DNA of 64,000 bases from Arthrobacter sp. ATA002 (GCF_026898095.1 NZ_CP114015.1:434001-498000), one strand, 5' to 3'; counted from the stretch's first letter, positions 17,682-26,778 are shown. The notes: generated from the letters alone by a model not told the origin. A program made the numbers and translations.

Positions 17682-18998
17682 CTAGGCCGCGCCGCTGAAG
17701 GTCAGCACGAGCAGGGTGATGTTCAGGCCCACCAGCAGAACCGCGACCACCACGCCCAGCACCGTCGTCCACCAGCGGTTGCAGTGCAGCCCCATCAGTT
17801 CCCTGCGGGAGGTAAGCCAGACCAGCGGTATCAGGGCAAACGGAATACCGAACGAGAGGATGACCTGGCTGAGGATCAGCGCCCAGGTGGGATCGATTCC
17901 CGCGGCCAGGATCAGCAGTGCGGGAATCAGCGTAATGAGGCGGCGCAGGAGCATCGGAATGCGGATTTTCAGCAGCCCCTGCATGATTTCGGCCCCGGCA
18001 TAGGCGCCCACCGATGTTGACGCCAGCCCGGAGGCGAGGAGCCCGACCGCGAAGAGGGTCGCGACGGCGCCGCCCAGCGACGCGGCGATTGCGGCGTGGG
18101 CGCCTTCCAGCGTGTCAGTGCCGTCCACTCCCTGCAGTGCGCTCGCCGCCAGCAGCAGGATGGCCAGGTTGACGGTTCCGGCCACGGCCAGCGCGATCGT
18201 GACATCCCAGCGTGTGGCACGGATCAGCAGGGGAGTGGTGAGGTTGGCGCTGCGCGTGGGGAAACGGTCGCGGGTCAGTGCCGAGTGTGCATAAATAGCG
18301 TGCGGCATGACGGTGGCGCCGAGGATGGAGGCGGCCAGCAGCACGGATTCGCTGCCGTCGAACCGGGGAACCAGGCCGCCTGCGAGCGCACCGGCGTCGG
18401 GCGGGGAAATGACGACGCCGGCCGTGAAGCCGACGGCGATGATCACCATCATGGACACGATCACGTACTCGAAACTCCGGTGCCGTCCGCTGCCCTGCAG
18501 GCCCAGCAGTGCCATGGAAACCACTCCGGTGATTATTCCGCCGAGGAGCAGCGGCAGATCGAACAACAGCCAAAGCGCCACCGCACCGCCGATGACTTCG
18601 GCGACGTCGGTGGCCATGGCCACGAGTTCCGCCTGGAGCCAGTAGAGCCGGCGTGTGGATTTACGTCCGATCCGCTGCCCCAAAAGTTCGGGCAGCGACT
18701 TGCCCGTGACCAGGCCCAGCTTCGCGGAGAGATACTGAATGAGCCAGGCCATGATGTTGGCGGCAACCACGACCCAGACCAGCAGGTAGCCGAAGCGGGC
18801 ACCGGCAGTCATGTTGCTGGCAACGTTGCCCGGATCCAAGTAAGCAACGCCGGCAACCAGTGCCGGGCCGAGCATCCAGAGGATGCGTTTTGGCGCGGCG
18901 GGCACGGGCGAAGCGGTTTTGGTGCCTCCGGCGCCGTTTGGTCCGGTGGGGTCAGGCGCCCGTCCGGCTGGTGAAGGGCGTGTTGTCATCCGGCTCAT
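17682..18998 (-). CDS. mntH: Nramp-family divalent metal transporter MntH
   Basis: 438 residues with about 11 membrane helices. The two unwound-helix metal motifs are intact: DPGNVASN in helix 1 and MPHAIYAHSAL in helix 6. This is a proton-coupled Mn(II)/Fe(II) importer of the cytoplasmic membrane. The first about 40 residues are a Pro/Gly-rich cytoplasmic extension. The start may be ATG 18998 or 18988; neither has a strong ribosome site. It is convergent with trxB. No MntR box was identified in the leader. Confidence 0.92.
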   Translation of the reverse strand: MSRMTTRPSPAGRAPDPTGPNGAGGTKTASPVPAAPKRILWMLGPALVAGVAYLDPGNVASNMTAGARFGYLLVWVVVAANIMAWLIQYLSAKLGLVTGKSLPELLGQRIGRKSTRRLYWLQAELVAMATDVAEVIGGAVALWLLFDLPLLLGGIITGVVSMALLGLQGSGRHRSFEYVIVSMMVIIAVGFTAGVVISPPDAGALAGGLVPRFDGSESVLLAASILGATVMPHAIYAHSALTRDRFPTRSANLTTPLLIRATRWDVTIALAVAGTVNLAILLLAASALQGVDGTDTLEGAHAAIAASLGGAVATLFAVGLLASGLASTSVGAYAGAEIMQGLLKIRIPMLLRRLITLIPALLILAAGIDPTWALILSQVILSFGIPFALIPLVWLTSRRELMGLHCNRWWTTVLGVVVAVLLVGLNITLLVLTFSGAA

Positions 18999-19199
18999 GA
19001 CAGCAAGGTAGCACGTAAGTTCGGGGCCCCGAAGATACGCTGGAGGTCTCTCGAAATTCTTCCGCAACTCTTGTGCTGACTGGTTTTGAGGGATGCGGAA
19101 CCGGTTTTCCGGGAGGGACGGACAGAGGCAGGTATCCGCGGCGCAGGACGCGTAGTTCTGCCGGAAAGACGGGTATTTCCGTAACGCTGGAAGGGGCCG

Positions 19200-19224
19200 T
19201 TTGGGGTTCGTTTGGACCCCAAAA
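19200..19224. promoter_or_regulatory. Inverted repeat before the HNH gene
   Basis: TTTGGGGT and ACCCCAAA pair across a 9-base loop, 30-50 bases before the ATG at 19253. It could be an operator, or a hairpin that limits translation. Function unknown. Confidence 0.3.
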
Positions 19225-19252
19225 TGTCAGAGCCGGATGAAAGCCTTAAGCC

Positions 19253-20989
19253 ATGGATCAGCACCGATCTTTTCCCGATACCGGCACCGGTGGTTCCCAC
19301 AGTGCGGGTGCTTCTGCCGCCGGCTTCGGTGGTTCTCCGGCTGCCGGACATTCCGCCGGTCACGCTGCCGGCCCCCGTGCCGGAGCGGCTGCCGTGCCCC
19401 GTGCCGGAGCGGCTGCCGTGCCCAGCCGGGCGGTCTATGCGCCCAGCCTGGCGGCCTCCAGTGCCGGAACCGCCACCGGCTCCCGGGGCAGGCTTGCCGG
19501 GGTCCTGACCCTGGAGAGCGTCGAAACCCTGAACCAGGACGAGGCCGGTATTGTCCTGGCCAAGCTGGATCATTTGGTCCGCTGGGCTCAGGCACAACAG
19601 GCGAAGGTGCTTGACCGAATGGAACGAATCTTTCGAGAGGAATTTCTCGAGGTGTCGGCGCAGGGAAATCCGGGGCTGGCATTCAGCCTCGCTGCCGAGG
19701 AAGCTGCCGCGATCCTGAGCCTGCCTGCGGGGACCGCGAAAATGCTCATGAGCCGGGCAGGGGACCTCTGCAACACCCATGCCGCTACCCTGCAGGCCCT
19801 GGAATCGGGAACGATCGGGTATGGGCATGTGCAGGCCGTGCTGGATCAATCCCAGAACATTCCAGCCGCTGAGGTAGCCCGATTTGAGGGCGAGTTGCTC
19901 ACTGTGGCCGGAGAACAGACACAGGCCCAACTCCGGGTGAAGGCACGCCGCCTGCGGGAGAAACGGTATCCGGAGACTGTGGTTGTCCGGCATAAGTCAG
20001 CTTTTGAATCCCGCCGGGTTTGTCTGCAGCCGGATGAGGACGGGATGTCCTGGCTGTCGGCGTTCCTGCCCGCTCCGAAAGCGCAGGCGATTTTTACCCA
20101 GCTCAGCACGGCCGCGCGGGGTGAGCAGCAGGCCGGCGATCCGCGCCTGGTGGACCAACTGCGGGCGGACATTCTCACGGATTTGCTCGGCGGCCCGGAT
20201 CCGGACGGAGAGGGGGTATGGGTTCAGGGGACCGAAGCCCGCGCTGACACCGGCACAGGGGTCAACCGGGTCGGCGGGAATGAGGATGGAAGGCACTCCA
20301 CCGGTTCCGGTGGTGACATCGACGGTGCAGGGTCGTCTGGTGATCTCAGCAGCGCCGGGTCCGATCGTTTTTCCGGTCCGATCAAGAAGGATGTGAAGGC
20401 ACGCAAGGCCCGTACAGAGATTCTGGTGCTGATCAGCGCTGAAACCCTGTGCGGGGCCGATGAACAACCTGCTGAACTGCACGGTTATGGCCCGATTAGC
20501 CCTGAAACGGCGCGCAAACTGGCCCGGCAGGCGGCGCGGTGGACGCCGGTGGAACGCGATCCCGATACCGAAGAGATCCTACGGGTGGGGCGTAGGCGAA
20601 AAGTTCCGGAAGGACTTCAACGCTGGCTGCGGTTCCGGGACGCCACCTGCCGGTTTCCCGGATGCCGGACCAATGCGCTGATGTCCGAGATCGACCACAC
20701 CACCCCCTGGGCCCGCGGCGGCGCCACGGACCATGACAATCTGGAGCACTTGTGCCGCCGGCATCACATGTTCAAAACCAAAGGATTCTGGAAAGCGCGG
20801 CAAACCAGGGCCGGGATTATCGAGTGGACCTCGCCGGGCGGGCGCACCTACCGCACGGAACCCCAGCTCAGCCTGGTATCGGGCGGGGCAGGATCCGGTT
20901 CTGTCCGCAGCGCCTCAACCGGAACCGGACCCGGTGCTGAACCGGAACCGGACCCGGTGCTCCGGCCGGAAGGGGACCCGGTGCATTAA
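19253..20989 (+). CDS. DUF222 / HNH endonuclease-domain protein (13E12-type)
   Basis: 578 residues. A low-complexity Gly/Ala/Pro N-terminus (to about residue 85) is followed by the DUF222 helical domain (LDHLVRWAQAQQAKVLDRME onward). A Ser/Gly-rich linker leads to a C-terminal HNH nuclease domain: CRFPGC, then SEIDHTTPWARGGATDHDNL and CRRHH. These proteins are abundant, multicopy and uncharacterised in Actinobacteria, often linked to repeat DNA. Two 24-bp-period repeats lie within it, one in the N-terminus and one spanning the stop codon at 20987. The first repeat unit at the 3' end is 23 bp, which sets the final reading frame. Confidence 0.85.
   Translation: MDQHRSFPDTGTGGSHSAGASAAGFGGSPAAGHSAGHAAGPRAGAAAVPRAGAAAVPSRAVYAPSLAASSAGTATGSRGRLAGVLTLESVETLNQDEAGIVLAKLDHLVRWAQAQQAKVLDRMERIFREEFLEVSAQGNPGLAFSLAAEEAAAILSLPAGTAKMLMSRAGDLCNTHAATLQALESGTIGYGHVQAVLDQSQNIPAAEVARFEGELLTVAGEQTQAQLRVKARRLREKRYPETVVVRHKSAFESRRVCLQPDEDGMSWLSAFLPAPKAQAIFTQLSTAARGEQQAGDPRLVDQLRADILTDLLGGPDPDGEGVWVQGTEARADTGTGVNRVGGNEDGRHSTGSGGDIDGAGSSGDLSSAGSDRFSGPIKKDVKARKARTEILVLISAETLCGADEQPAELHGYGPISPETARKLARQAARWTPVERDPDTEEILRVGRRRKVPEGLQRWLRFRDATCRFPGCRTNALMSEIDHTTPWARGGATDHDNLEHLCRRHHMFKTKGFWKARQTRAGIIEWTSPGGRTYRTEPQLSLVSGGAGSGSVRSASTGTGPGAEPEPDPVLRPEGDPVH
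19377..19424 (+). repeat. Two-copy 24-bp tandem repeat in the HNH gene
   Basis: The unit starting GTGCCGGAGCGGCTGCCGTG occurs at 19377 and 19401 and encodes the octapeptide RAGAAAVP-like block twice in the low-complexity N-terminus. Confidence 0.8.
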
Positions 20990-21026
20990 CCGGAACCGGA
21001 CCCGGTGCATTAACCGGAACCGGACC
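20917..21026 (+). repeat. 24-bp tandem repeat array spanning the HNH stop codon
   Basis: Five units, the core being AACCGGAACCGGACCCGGTG, start at about 20917, 20940, 20964, 20988 and 21012. The third is diverged and the last is cut short. The first unit is one base shorter than the others. The TAA stop falls inside the array. Confidence 0.8.
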
Positions 21027-21147
21027 GTACACATCAACCCGAAAACCGTGGCCACCATTTTGGCTTGCGGCTTCGGACCCGGCATCCACCGACTATGGCG
21101 ATAATCCGCCACCGTTCTAAACCGTCTGGGACTGGATGTTCATTTCC

Positions 21148-21384
21148 TTATGCTGGACGGTCGTCGTCGGCCGGGATGGCAGCGGTCCGCCGATGGGATG
21201 CCGCCAGCCAGAGGACGGCACCGGCTACCGGGAGCAGGACGACAGCCAGCATCCACAACCTGCGCGCCGGCATGGCGACCCAGGCCGAACCGGCAAGGCT
21301 ATAGAGCGCAGCAACAGCCAGTGTGATGTAGAGGACCACCGACAGTGCGATCAAAGGAGCCCACATCAGGTATTCGACAGGCAT
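21148..21384 (-). CDS. Small membrane protein with a PLDc_N-like pair of helices
   Basis: 78 residues: helix LIALSVVLYITLAVAALYSL, then helix LWMLAVVLLPVAGAVLWLAAS ending in HRRTA. This resembles the two-helix N-terminal module found in cardiolipin synthases and in many small actinobacterial proteins (phospholipase D-nuclease N-terminal). Function as a stand-alone protein is unknown. The ribosome site before ATG 21384 is weak. Confidence 0.6.
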   Translation of the reverse strand: MPVEYLMWAPLIALSVVLYITLAVAALYSLAGSAWVAMPARRLWMLAVVLLPVAGAVLWLAASHRRTAAIPADDDRPA

Positions 21385-21447
21385 AACGAAAACCCTGCTC
21401 TTTCATCATGAACGGAGCGGAAACAGACAATGAATGGGGGGACACCA

Positions 21448-21639
21448 TCAGCCGGTAAGGGGAAGGGCGCAAGTCCAGAATAGGGTTCCCGGCAGGAACT
21501 GCACCTCATCCCCTGTGATGACATTTTCAGGTGTCGTGTCCAACCCGCGTAGTGCCTCACATCTGGGGCCATCGTCGTCGTAAGCCCATAGCGCCAGACC
21601 AAACGGCTCAGCCAAAAACACCCGGCCATACGGTCCCAA
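21448..21639 (-). CDS. Possible small hypothetical protein
   Basis: 63 residues from a TTG start directly after a stop codon and without a ribosome site. The composition (LAEPFGLALWAYDDDG, ENVITGDEVQFLPG) looks protein-like rather than random, so it may be a gene fragment. Nothing recognised. Confidence 0.25.
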   Translation of the reverse strand: MGPYGRVFLAEPFGLALWAYDDDGPRCEALRGLDTTPENVITGDEVQFLPGTLFWTCALPLTG

Positions 21640-21664
21640 CCTCTAACTGCCCTAGCCTTAATCC

Positions 21665-22156
21665 ATGAGCACGACATCTCCTCCACAGTCCGCGGTCCGC
21701 CCCGCGGCACTCTTCGGTGCCGCTGCGGCAGCGCTCAGTATTCCGATGGCGCTGCTGGTGCCCCTGTGGATCACAGCGGGACGCGTACTTTTTGGCATCA
21801 ACGGAAATCTCGTTGCAATTTTCGCGGCCACTCTGGGTCCCCTGCTGGTGGGACTGATGCTGCTGGCAGCTGTTCGGATTACCGTCGCTGCCCGGCGGCG
21901 AACGCCGTTCGGGGCTCCGACAGGTACATCGTTCCTGCTGCTGGCCACGTGGGTGGCGGGCGCGGCCTTCGGGTTCCTGGTGCCCGACGTCGGTGGCGGG
22001 CACGGAAAGGACGGTTCAGTGATGTCGGTGCTGCTGGGAACCGGGGCGGGCGGCTTTTCGGCGGCGCTGGCCAACCCGGTGGGGATGATCATGCTGGGTT
22101 TGACGGTGTCCCTGGTTGTTGTGTCGCGGCCGCGTACTAATCCCGCGGAGGTATAA
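21665..22156 (+). CDS. Hypothetical four-helix membrane protein
   Basis: 163 residues with four hydrophobic segments (about 15-40, 48-72, 86-105 and 125-155) and a short loop rich in Gly and charged residues (PDVGGGHGKDGSVM). The RITVAARRRTPFG segment should be cytoplasmic. It resembles small uncharacterised Micrococcaceae membrane proteins. The 3' end overlaps the convergent DUF1622 gene by 20 bases. Confidence 0.65.
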   Translation: MSTTSPPQSAVRPAALFGAAAAALSIPMALLVPLWITAGRVLFGINGNLVAIFAATLGPLLVGLMLLAAVRITVAARRRTPFGAPTGTSFLLLATWVAGAAFGFLVPDVGGGHGKDGSVMSVLLGTGAGGFSAALANPVGMIMLGLTVSLVVVSRPRTNPAEV

Positions 22157-22505
22157 CTTCCGCACCGCGGGTCTGCTGCCAGGGCAGCCGCCCGGTAACC
22201 TCCAGCTGCAGCGTGTAGCTGAGGAACGTCCTAATCAGCACGATGAGGGCCAGCACGCCCAGCGACTCGAACGTGGGGGTCACCGCCACAGTCCGAATAA
22301 TGTCTGCCGCGACCAACAGTTCCAGACCCAACAGGATGCATCGGCCGAGCTGCTGCCGATAAGCCTCATACACGGGACGGCCGGTGCGGCGCAGCAGGGT
22401 TCGCACCGCCGACAGCGTTGCCAGGATGGCTCCAACAATGATGACGGCAACTCCGGCCAGATCAACCGCTTCGCCGGCAGCCTCGATGATGCCCTTGAAT
22501 TCCAT
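22137..22505 (-). CDS. DUF1622 family membrane protein
   Basis: 122 residues with three helices: AVDLAGVAVIIVGAILATL, then LGRCILLGLELLVAADIIRTV and a third around ESLGVLALIVLIRTFLSYTL. The RxxLGRxIxLGLEFLVAADI pattern in the middle is the mark of the DUF1622 family, whose function is unknown. GGAGC lies seven bases before ATG 22505, supporting that start over the longer open frame. Confidence 0.85.
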   Translation of the reverse strand: MEFKGIIEAAGEAVDLAGVAVIIVGAILATLSAVRTLLRRTGRPVYEAYRQQLGRCILLGLELLVAADIIRTVAVTPTFESLGVLALIVLIRTFLSYTLQLEVTGRLPWQQTRGAEVIPPRD

Positions 22506-22611
22506 CTGAGTGCTCCGCTCCGGGCTGCTGTGACCAATCCAGCCGGGCGAACTGCCCGTACCTCCATAAGCGGGCCAGCCCCGTGCGGTGTCAAGCGAAT
22601 GAGCGCAGAAC

Positions 22612-23040
22612 TCAGGCCGCTGCGGCGAGCCGGGCCGGAGAGGAGTCCGGGTAGTAGAAGGACCAGTCGTCATACGGGTCCTGCCAGGTCGAATCATCCC
22701 GTGCGATACGGTGTACGGCTCCGGCCGGAACCCAGCGGTTGTGGGCGCGTCCGGCGTCGTCTATCCAGTGCAGGAGCACGGAAGTGCGCGTCCAGGCAGC
22801 CGCCTTCCCGTCAATGATTGACGACGACGGCGTCCGGCACCGGACGTACGGCTCGCGGCGGTACGGGGCGTGAGTGACGGCGGCTTCGGGACTGCCAGGG
22901 CCGCCGGGACTGCCGGGGCCGGGGCCGCCGGGACTGCCGGGCACCGGGCCCGGGGTACGGGAATCCCCGAAGGCATGTGGCGGAGCGGAGGATGCGGGAG
23001 AACCTGGCATGGACCGGGAGGACGACGCATTGGAAGGCAT
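22612..23040 (-). CDS. Hypothetical protein with Gly-Pro-rich N-terminus
   Basis: About 142 residues from ATG 23040. The first half is low-complexity with a collagen-like run (PGSPGGPGPGSPGGPGSP). The C-terminal half looks folded: RTSVLLHWIDDAGRAHNRWV and DPYDDWSFYYPD. No signal peptide or known domain. The start is uncertain, since another in-frame start lies at 23091 and neither has a good ribosome site. Confidence 0.5.
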   Translation of the reverse strand: MPSNASSSRSMPGSPASSAPPHAFGDSRTPGPVPGSPGGPGPGSPGGPGSPEAAVTHAPYRREPYVRCRTPSSSIIDGKAAAWTRTSVLLHWIDDAGRAHNRWVPAGAVHRIARDDSTWQDPYDDWSFYYPDSSPARLAAAA

Positions 23041-23142
23041 GGGACCACCATGCCGTGCGGCACTGACATTCCGGTGTGGGAAGGGCCCCAAGGGCCGGCG
23101 GGACCCCGCGCCGGGCAGCGGACCTGCCGGAAGAAGCGGCTG

Positions 23143-23550
23143 CTAGGAAGCCAGATCCCGCCATTTTGCTGCGGCTTTATTGGTTAGCGCGGCACCGTGA
23201 TCGGCAACCCGGCGGGGAACCAGACGGATAACAGGTGCCAGATCGGAAAAGCCGGGCCGGACGGAGTCACGTGTGGGAACGGCAGCCTTCATAGTTTTGG
23301 GGCGGTTGGCAACGAGATAGAAAACGGCCGCCGCGGCTACTGCCAGGGATATGAGGGTTACGACTCCGAGGCCGTACAGTGCCAGCAGGGCGTAGAAAGG
23401 CGATTCGAAGAGGCCGGCAATGAAATCGGCGCTGCCCAGCAACAGCCACAACCAGAACACCGCGACGAGCACCAGCATGGTGCGCCCGCGGCGAAAGAGC
23501 ATAGCGGATTTTTTCCGCGCAAAAGGCACTTCTTGAGACTCCCCACCCAT
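23143..23550 (-). CDS. Hypothetical two-helix membrane protein
   Basis: 135 residues. Two hydrophobic segments (TMLVLVAVFWLWLLLGSADF and ALLALYGLGVVTLISLAVAA) are followed by a basic cytoplasmic C-terminus (RLVPRRVADHGAALTNKAAA). Family not recognised. A 10-bp perfect inverted repeat lies 54-81 bases upstream of its start. Confidence 0.55.
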   Translation of the reverse strand: MGGESQEVPFARKKSAMLFRRGRTMLVLVAVFWLWLLLGSADFIAGLFESPFYALLALYGLGVVTLISLAVAAAAVFYLVANRPKTMKAAVPTRDSVRPGFSDLAPVIRLVPRRVADHGAALTNKAAAKWRDLAS

Positions 23551-23603
23551 TTCTACTCCCCAGCTAACGGACCAGCCCAGCAGGTCCTCAAGCAGATGAT
23601 AGC

Positions 23604-23631
23604 CCGTTAATCACCGAACAATGATTAACGG
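23604..23631. promoter_or_regulatory. 10-bp perfect inverted repeat between two minus-strand genes
   Basis: CCGTTAATCA and TGATTAACGG flank an 8-base loop. There is no T run, so it is more likely an operator for the gene starting at 23550 than a terminator. Confidence 0.4.
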
Positions 23632-23689
23632 TGCGCCGAAACACGCTGTGTCGCCGCGGAGGGGACGTCGGCGGAAGAATTGTGCGTGA

Positions 23690-24535
23690 TTATCCGCCAA
23701 GGGCGGGCCCGGCGGTATTGACGATCAGGATAACGCCCAGAATGCCCGTCACCCAGGACAGGGTGTTGGTGGATGTGCGGGTCAGGAACGCGTCCAGCCG
23801 CTTCAGGAGGGGCTCCATCCGACCGGCAGCGGTAATGCGTGCGGCCAGGAGTATGAGGGCCGGGGCCACCATGAGCGTGCAGTAGACGGCGAGGACAACT
23901 CCTGGCAGCGGCCACGTCATAGCAGAGGCACTGATCAGACCTATGGCACCCAGATACGGAAGCATGGTCGCGAGTTCGAGGGTGGCGGCTGCCAGAGCCA
24001 AACCGACCAGGGCTGCGGTACCGCCGCGCCCGGGACCGGTTCCCACGGCTTTGAGCCGCCACCGCGACAAGCGGCCGGGGCCGGCAGGGCCGGTGGTACT
24101 GGTGGAGCTGGAAGCAGCGGACGCGCTGGACGCAGCAGGCCCGGGTGCCCCCGGCCGGCCGGAACCAGCCGCATCCGGCCGGTCAGGCGCGGCAGGCACC
24201 TGGACCTGGGCCCGGGCGGCCTTTTCCTGTTTCGCTTTGGCTTCCAGCTGGAAACTCCAGGCCACCAGTGCGGCGCCGGCAATCAGTAGGAACACCGAGA
24301 ATCCGCGGGATTCAAAAACCCCGCCGAAATTTTCAACAACCAGTTCCGCGCCGAACAGGATGGCCAGTCCGGCAGCAAAATAGAAGACTGCCACCGTCGC
24401 CAGGAACAGCAATATCCGTCCGGGCCGCAGCCTGCCGGGTGCCAGCAGGAGCCAAACCGGAATGAGCAGCGTTCCGAAACTCGTCGAGTCCACCAGCGCG
24501 AGCACGGCCAAAGCACCAAAATGAGCGGGATCCAT
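23690..24535 (-). CDS. GAP-family (Sap/LysE-like) membrane protein
   Basis: 281 residues with six membrane helices in two groups of three, split by a long Ala/Pro/Ser-rich cytoplasmic linker (about residues 105-155). This matches the actinobacterial GAP family, related to LysE exporters and named after mycobacterial glycopeptidolipid transport. The opening MDPAHFGALAVLALVDSTSF is typical. The start is ATG 24535. The linker is longer than usual. Cargo unknown. Confidence 0.75.
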   Translation of the reverse strand: MDPAHFGALAVLALVDSTSFGTLLIPVWLLLAPGRLRPGRILLFLATVAVFYFAAGLAILFGAELVVENFGGVFESRGFSVFLLIAGAALVAWSFQLEAKAKQEKAARAQVQVPAAPDRPDAAGSGRPGAPGPAASSASAASSSTSTTGPAGPGRLSRWRLKAVGTGPGRGGTAALVGLALAAATLELATMLPYLGAIGLISASAMTWPLPGVVLAVYCTLMVAPALILLAARITAAGRMEPLLKRLDAFLTRTSTNTLSWVTGILGVILIVNTAGPALGG

Positions 24536-24612
24536 GATGCCAACGGTAGAAGGCGGGGCCACCGTCGTCGTCACCCAAAAGGAGGACCTGCCCGCAAACC
24601 CCGGTCCTCCCA

Positions 24613-24696
24613 TCGGACGGTTCGGACGGCTCGGATGACGGGTCGGATGACGGGTCGGACGGCCGGGATGACGGCTCGGACGGCCGGGACGACCCC
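24613..24696. repeat. Short imperfect tandem repeats, 11-15 bp
   Basis: Variants of CGGATGACGGGT and CGGACGGCCGGGATGACGG follow one another between the GAP-family and APC genes. No coding or regulatory role is evident. Confidence 0.6.
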
Positions 24697-24702
24697 TGGC
24701 GG

Positions 24703-26163
24703 CTAGGCAGTTTCCGGTGACGGAGGTGCCAGCCGGGGGCTGCCGGGATTCAGCAGCGAGTGCTTCCGCCCGTAGAACCAGTAGATGAGGAGGCCGATCA
24801 CGAGCCAGATACCGAAGCGCAGCCAGGTTTCCCAGTGCAGCTGCAGCATGAGGAATCCGGAGGCGAGGACACCAAATGCCGGAACCCACGGCATCAGCGG
24901 CAGGCGGAACTCCCGCGGGGCGTCCGGCTGGCTGCGGCGCAGCACAATGACTGCCAGGCAGACCACCACAAACGCCGCGAGGATGCCGATGTTGGTCAGA
25001 TCGGCCACCGCACGGATCGGGAAGACTCCGGCCAGAAGCGCCGAGGCGATCCCGGCGATCCAGGTTACGCGCTGCGGAGTGCCGTGCCGGTCAGTTCCGG
25101 AGAACCAGCCCGGCAGCAGTCCGTCGCGGCTCATCGAGAACCAGACCCTGGTGACCCCGAGCAGGAAGGTGAGCATGACGGTCAGGATCGAGAGCACGGC
25201 GAAAGCGGAGATTACGGTGGCGATAACCGGCAGCCCGGCGGACTGGAAGGCTGAGGCGAATCCGGCGGTGGGACTGATTTCCGTGTAGTTCTGCATGCCG
25301 GTCAGTACCAGCGTTGCCAGGATATAGAGCACCATGGCCACGCCCAGGGAGAGCAGGATGGCCTTAGGCATATGCTTTTTGCCGTCAGTGGCTTCTTCCG
25401 CAGCAGTGCTCATGGCGTCATAACCGAACACCGCGAAAAATACCGTGGCGGCACCCGTAAAGACAGCACCGAAACCGTTGGGCAGGAATGGTGTGTAGTT
25501 CTCCATGTTCACGAAGAAGAAGCCCAGCCCCACGATGAAGAGAATGAGCAGCACCTTTAAACCCACGGCCACGAGTTCGAACCGGCCGAAGGTTTTGGTG
25601 CCGCGGCTCAGGATCCAGGTGATGAACAGGCAGACCACCAGGGCTGGCAGGTTGACGACCCCGCCCTCGATGGTGTCTCCCGTCCCTTGCATCCAGGCCG
25701 GCACATCGATGCCGATACCGGACATGAACTCGGTGAAGTAACCTGAAATGCCGATTGCCACCACCGCGACAATGGCCGTGTATTCCAACAGCAAATCCCA
25801 GCCGATGAACCAGCCGATAATCTCGCCCAGCGCGACATATCCGTAGGTGTAGGCGGAGCCGGCGCGGGGAATCATGCCGGCGAACTCGGCGTAGGACAGT
25901 GCCGCCGCAGCGCTGGCCAGGCCCGCAATGAGGAAAGAGATCAGCACGCCGGGCCCGACGCCGGGGGCATCGGCACCGCCGTTGGCCACCAGACCCGCGA
26001 GGGTGAAGATGCCGATGCCGATAATGCCGCCGACGCCGATGGCCGTCAGCTGCCACAGGCCGAGGCTTTTAAAGAGCTTGTTACCGGTTTTTTCGTCTTC
26101 CACGTTTTCGATGGGCTTGCGCCGGAAGAGGGATGTGGAGGACGGGGTTTCTGCCATGGCCAT
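24703..26163 (-). CDS. APC-superfamily amino acid permease (cationic amino acid transporter type)
   Basis: 486 residues with 12 predicted helices. The helix 1 substrate motif GVGGIIGIGIFTLAG and the helix 2-3 block ALSYAEFAGMIPRAGSAYTY are hallmarks of the YfnA/CAT branch. It imports or exchanges amino acids across the cytoplasmic membrane. The ATG at 26163 has GGAG six bases upstream. It lies downstream of the SMR pair but is separated from it by about 200 bases that include a strong palindrome, so it is probably a separate unit. Confidence 0.9.
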   Translation of the reverse strand: MAMAETPSSTSLFRRKPIENVEDEKTGNKLFKSLGLWQLTAIGVGGIIGIGIFTLAGLVANGGADAPGVGPGVLISFLIAGLASAAAALSYAEFAGMIPRAGSAYTYGYVALGEIIGWFIGWDLLLEYTAIVAVVAIGISGYFTEFMSGIGIDVPAWMQGTGDTIEGGVVNLPALVVCLFITWILSRGTKTFGRFELVAVGLKVLLILFIVGLGFFFVNMENYTPFLPNGFGAVFTGAATVFFAVFGYDAMSTAAEEATDGKKHMPKAILLSLGVAMVLYILATLVLTGMQNYTEISPTAGFASAFQSAGLPVIATVISAFAVLSILTVMLTFLLGVTRVWFSMSRDGLLPGWFSGTDRHGTPQRVTWIAGIASALLAGVFPIRAVADLTNIGILAAFVVVCLAVIVLRRSQPDAPREFRLPLMPWVPAFGVLASGFLMLQLHWETWLRFGIWLVIGLLIYWFYGRKHSLLNPGSPRLAPPSPETA

Positions 26164-26349
26164 GGAAGACTCCGATCATCGCTGCCGGTTACCGGGGAGC
26201 CGGGAGTACCTGGACGGACTGTACGGACTTCGGCTCCCAGAGCAGTATCGTCCCGCCGGAAGCCCTTGAAAAGGCTCCGGGCCAAAAGATCGGACACAAC
26301 AGCCCGGGCTCAACAGGACCCGCCCGCGAACGGCCCGCGGGAAGATACC

Positions 26350-26365
26350 CCGCCTCCGGAGGCGG
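26350..26365. terminator. 16-bp perfect palindrome downstream of the SMR pair
   Basis: CCGCCTCCGGAGGCGG forms an 8-bp stem 3 bases after the second SMR stop. It lacks a T run, so it may act as a transcription pause or mRNA end stabiliser rather than a classic terminator. Confidence 0.4.
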
Positions 26366-26367
26366 CG

Positions 26368-26778
26368 CTACTTTCTGTTGTCCGGGGCAGCAGCAGATGC
26401 TTCGCCCCCGGAACTTTCCCGTCCCTGCCCCGGCCTCTGTTGCTGTTTCAGTTCGCGGGGCGGGGAGTCCACGAACTTCAAACCGACCACGCAGCCGATG
26501 ATTCCGGCCAGGAAGAGGATCTTCAGCAGCCCGGGCTGCTCATCGCCGAAAAGCATGGCATAGGCCACGGTCAGCACCGCGCCCAAACCAGTCCACACCG
26601 CATAAGCGGTGGAAATGGGGATGAAGTTCATCGCATAGGAGAGTCCCACCATGGATAGAGCGCAGGCGGCAAAGAAAATGAGGGACGGCAGGAGAATGGT
26701 AAAGCCTGCCGAAGCGTCAAGGGCGGTGGCCCAGACAGCCTCCAGAACGGCGCTGAGGAGCAGAATGATCCACGGCAT
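26368..26778 (-). CDS. SMR-family exporter, second subunit (Gdx/SugE-like)
   Basis: 136 residues with four helices. Helix 1, LLLSAVLEAVWATALDAS, keeps the essential Glu and the W-A-x-A-L pattern seen in the guanidinium-exporter (Gdx) branch of the small multidrug resistance family. A hydrophilic tail of about 30 residues after the fourth helix is an addition relative to the usual 105-110. Its ATG is 2 bases after the stop of the other SMR gene, so the two are coupled and probably form a heterodimer. Confidence 0.88.
   Translation of the reverse strand: MPWIILLLSAVLEAVWATALDASAGFTILLPSLIFFAACALSMVGLSYAMNFIPISTAYAVWTGLGAVLTVAYAMLFGDEQPGLLKILFLAGIIGCVVGLKFVDSPPRELKQQQRPGQGRESSGGEASAAAPDNRK

Noticed and set aside
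18999..19199. Manganese riboswitch or MntR box before mntH
   Set aside because: No yybP-ykoY pattern or clear dyad was found in the leader.
20917..21026. Repeat array as a CRISPR
   Set aside because: Units follow one another without spacers, are GC-rich coding-like repeats and have no cas genes nearby.
26164..26349. Possible riboswitch in the APC permease leader
   Set aside because: The leader is GC-rich and can form hairpins, but no known aptamer motif could be matched.
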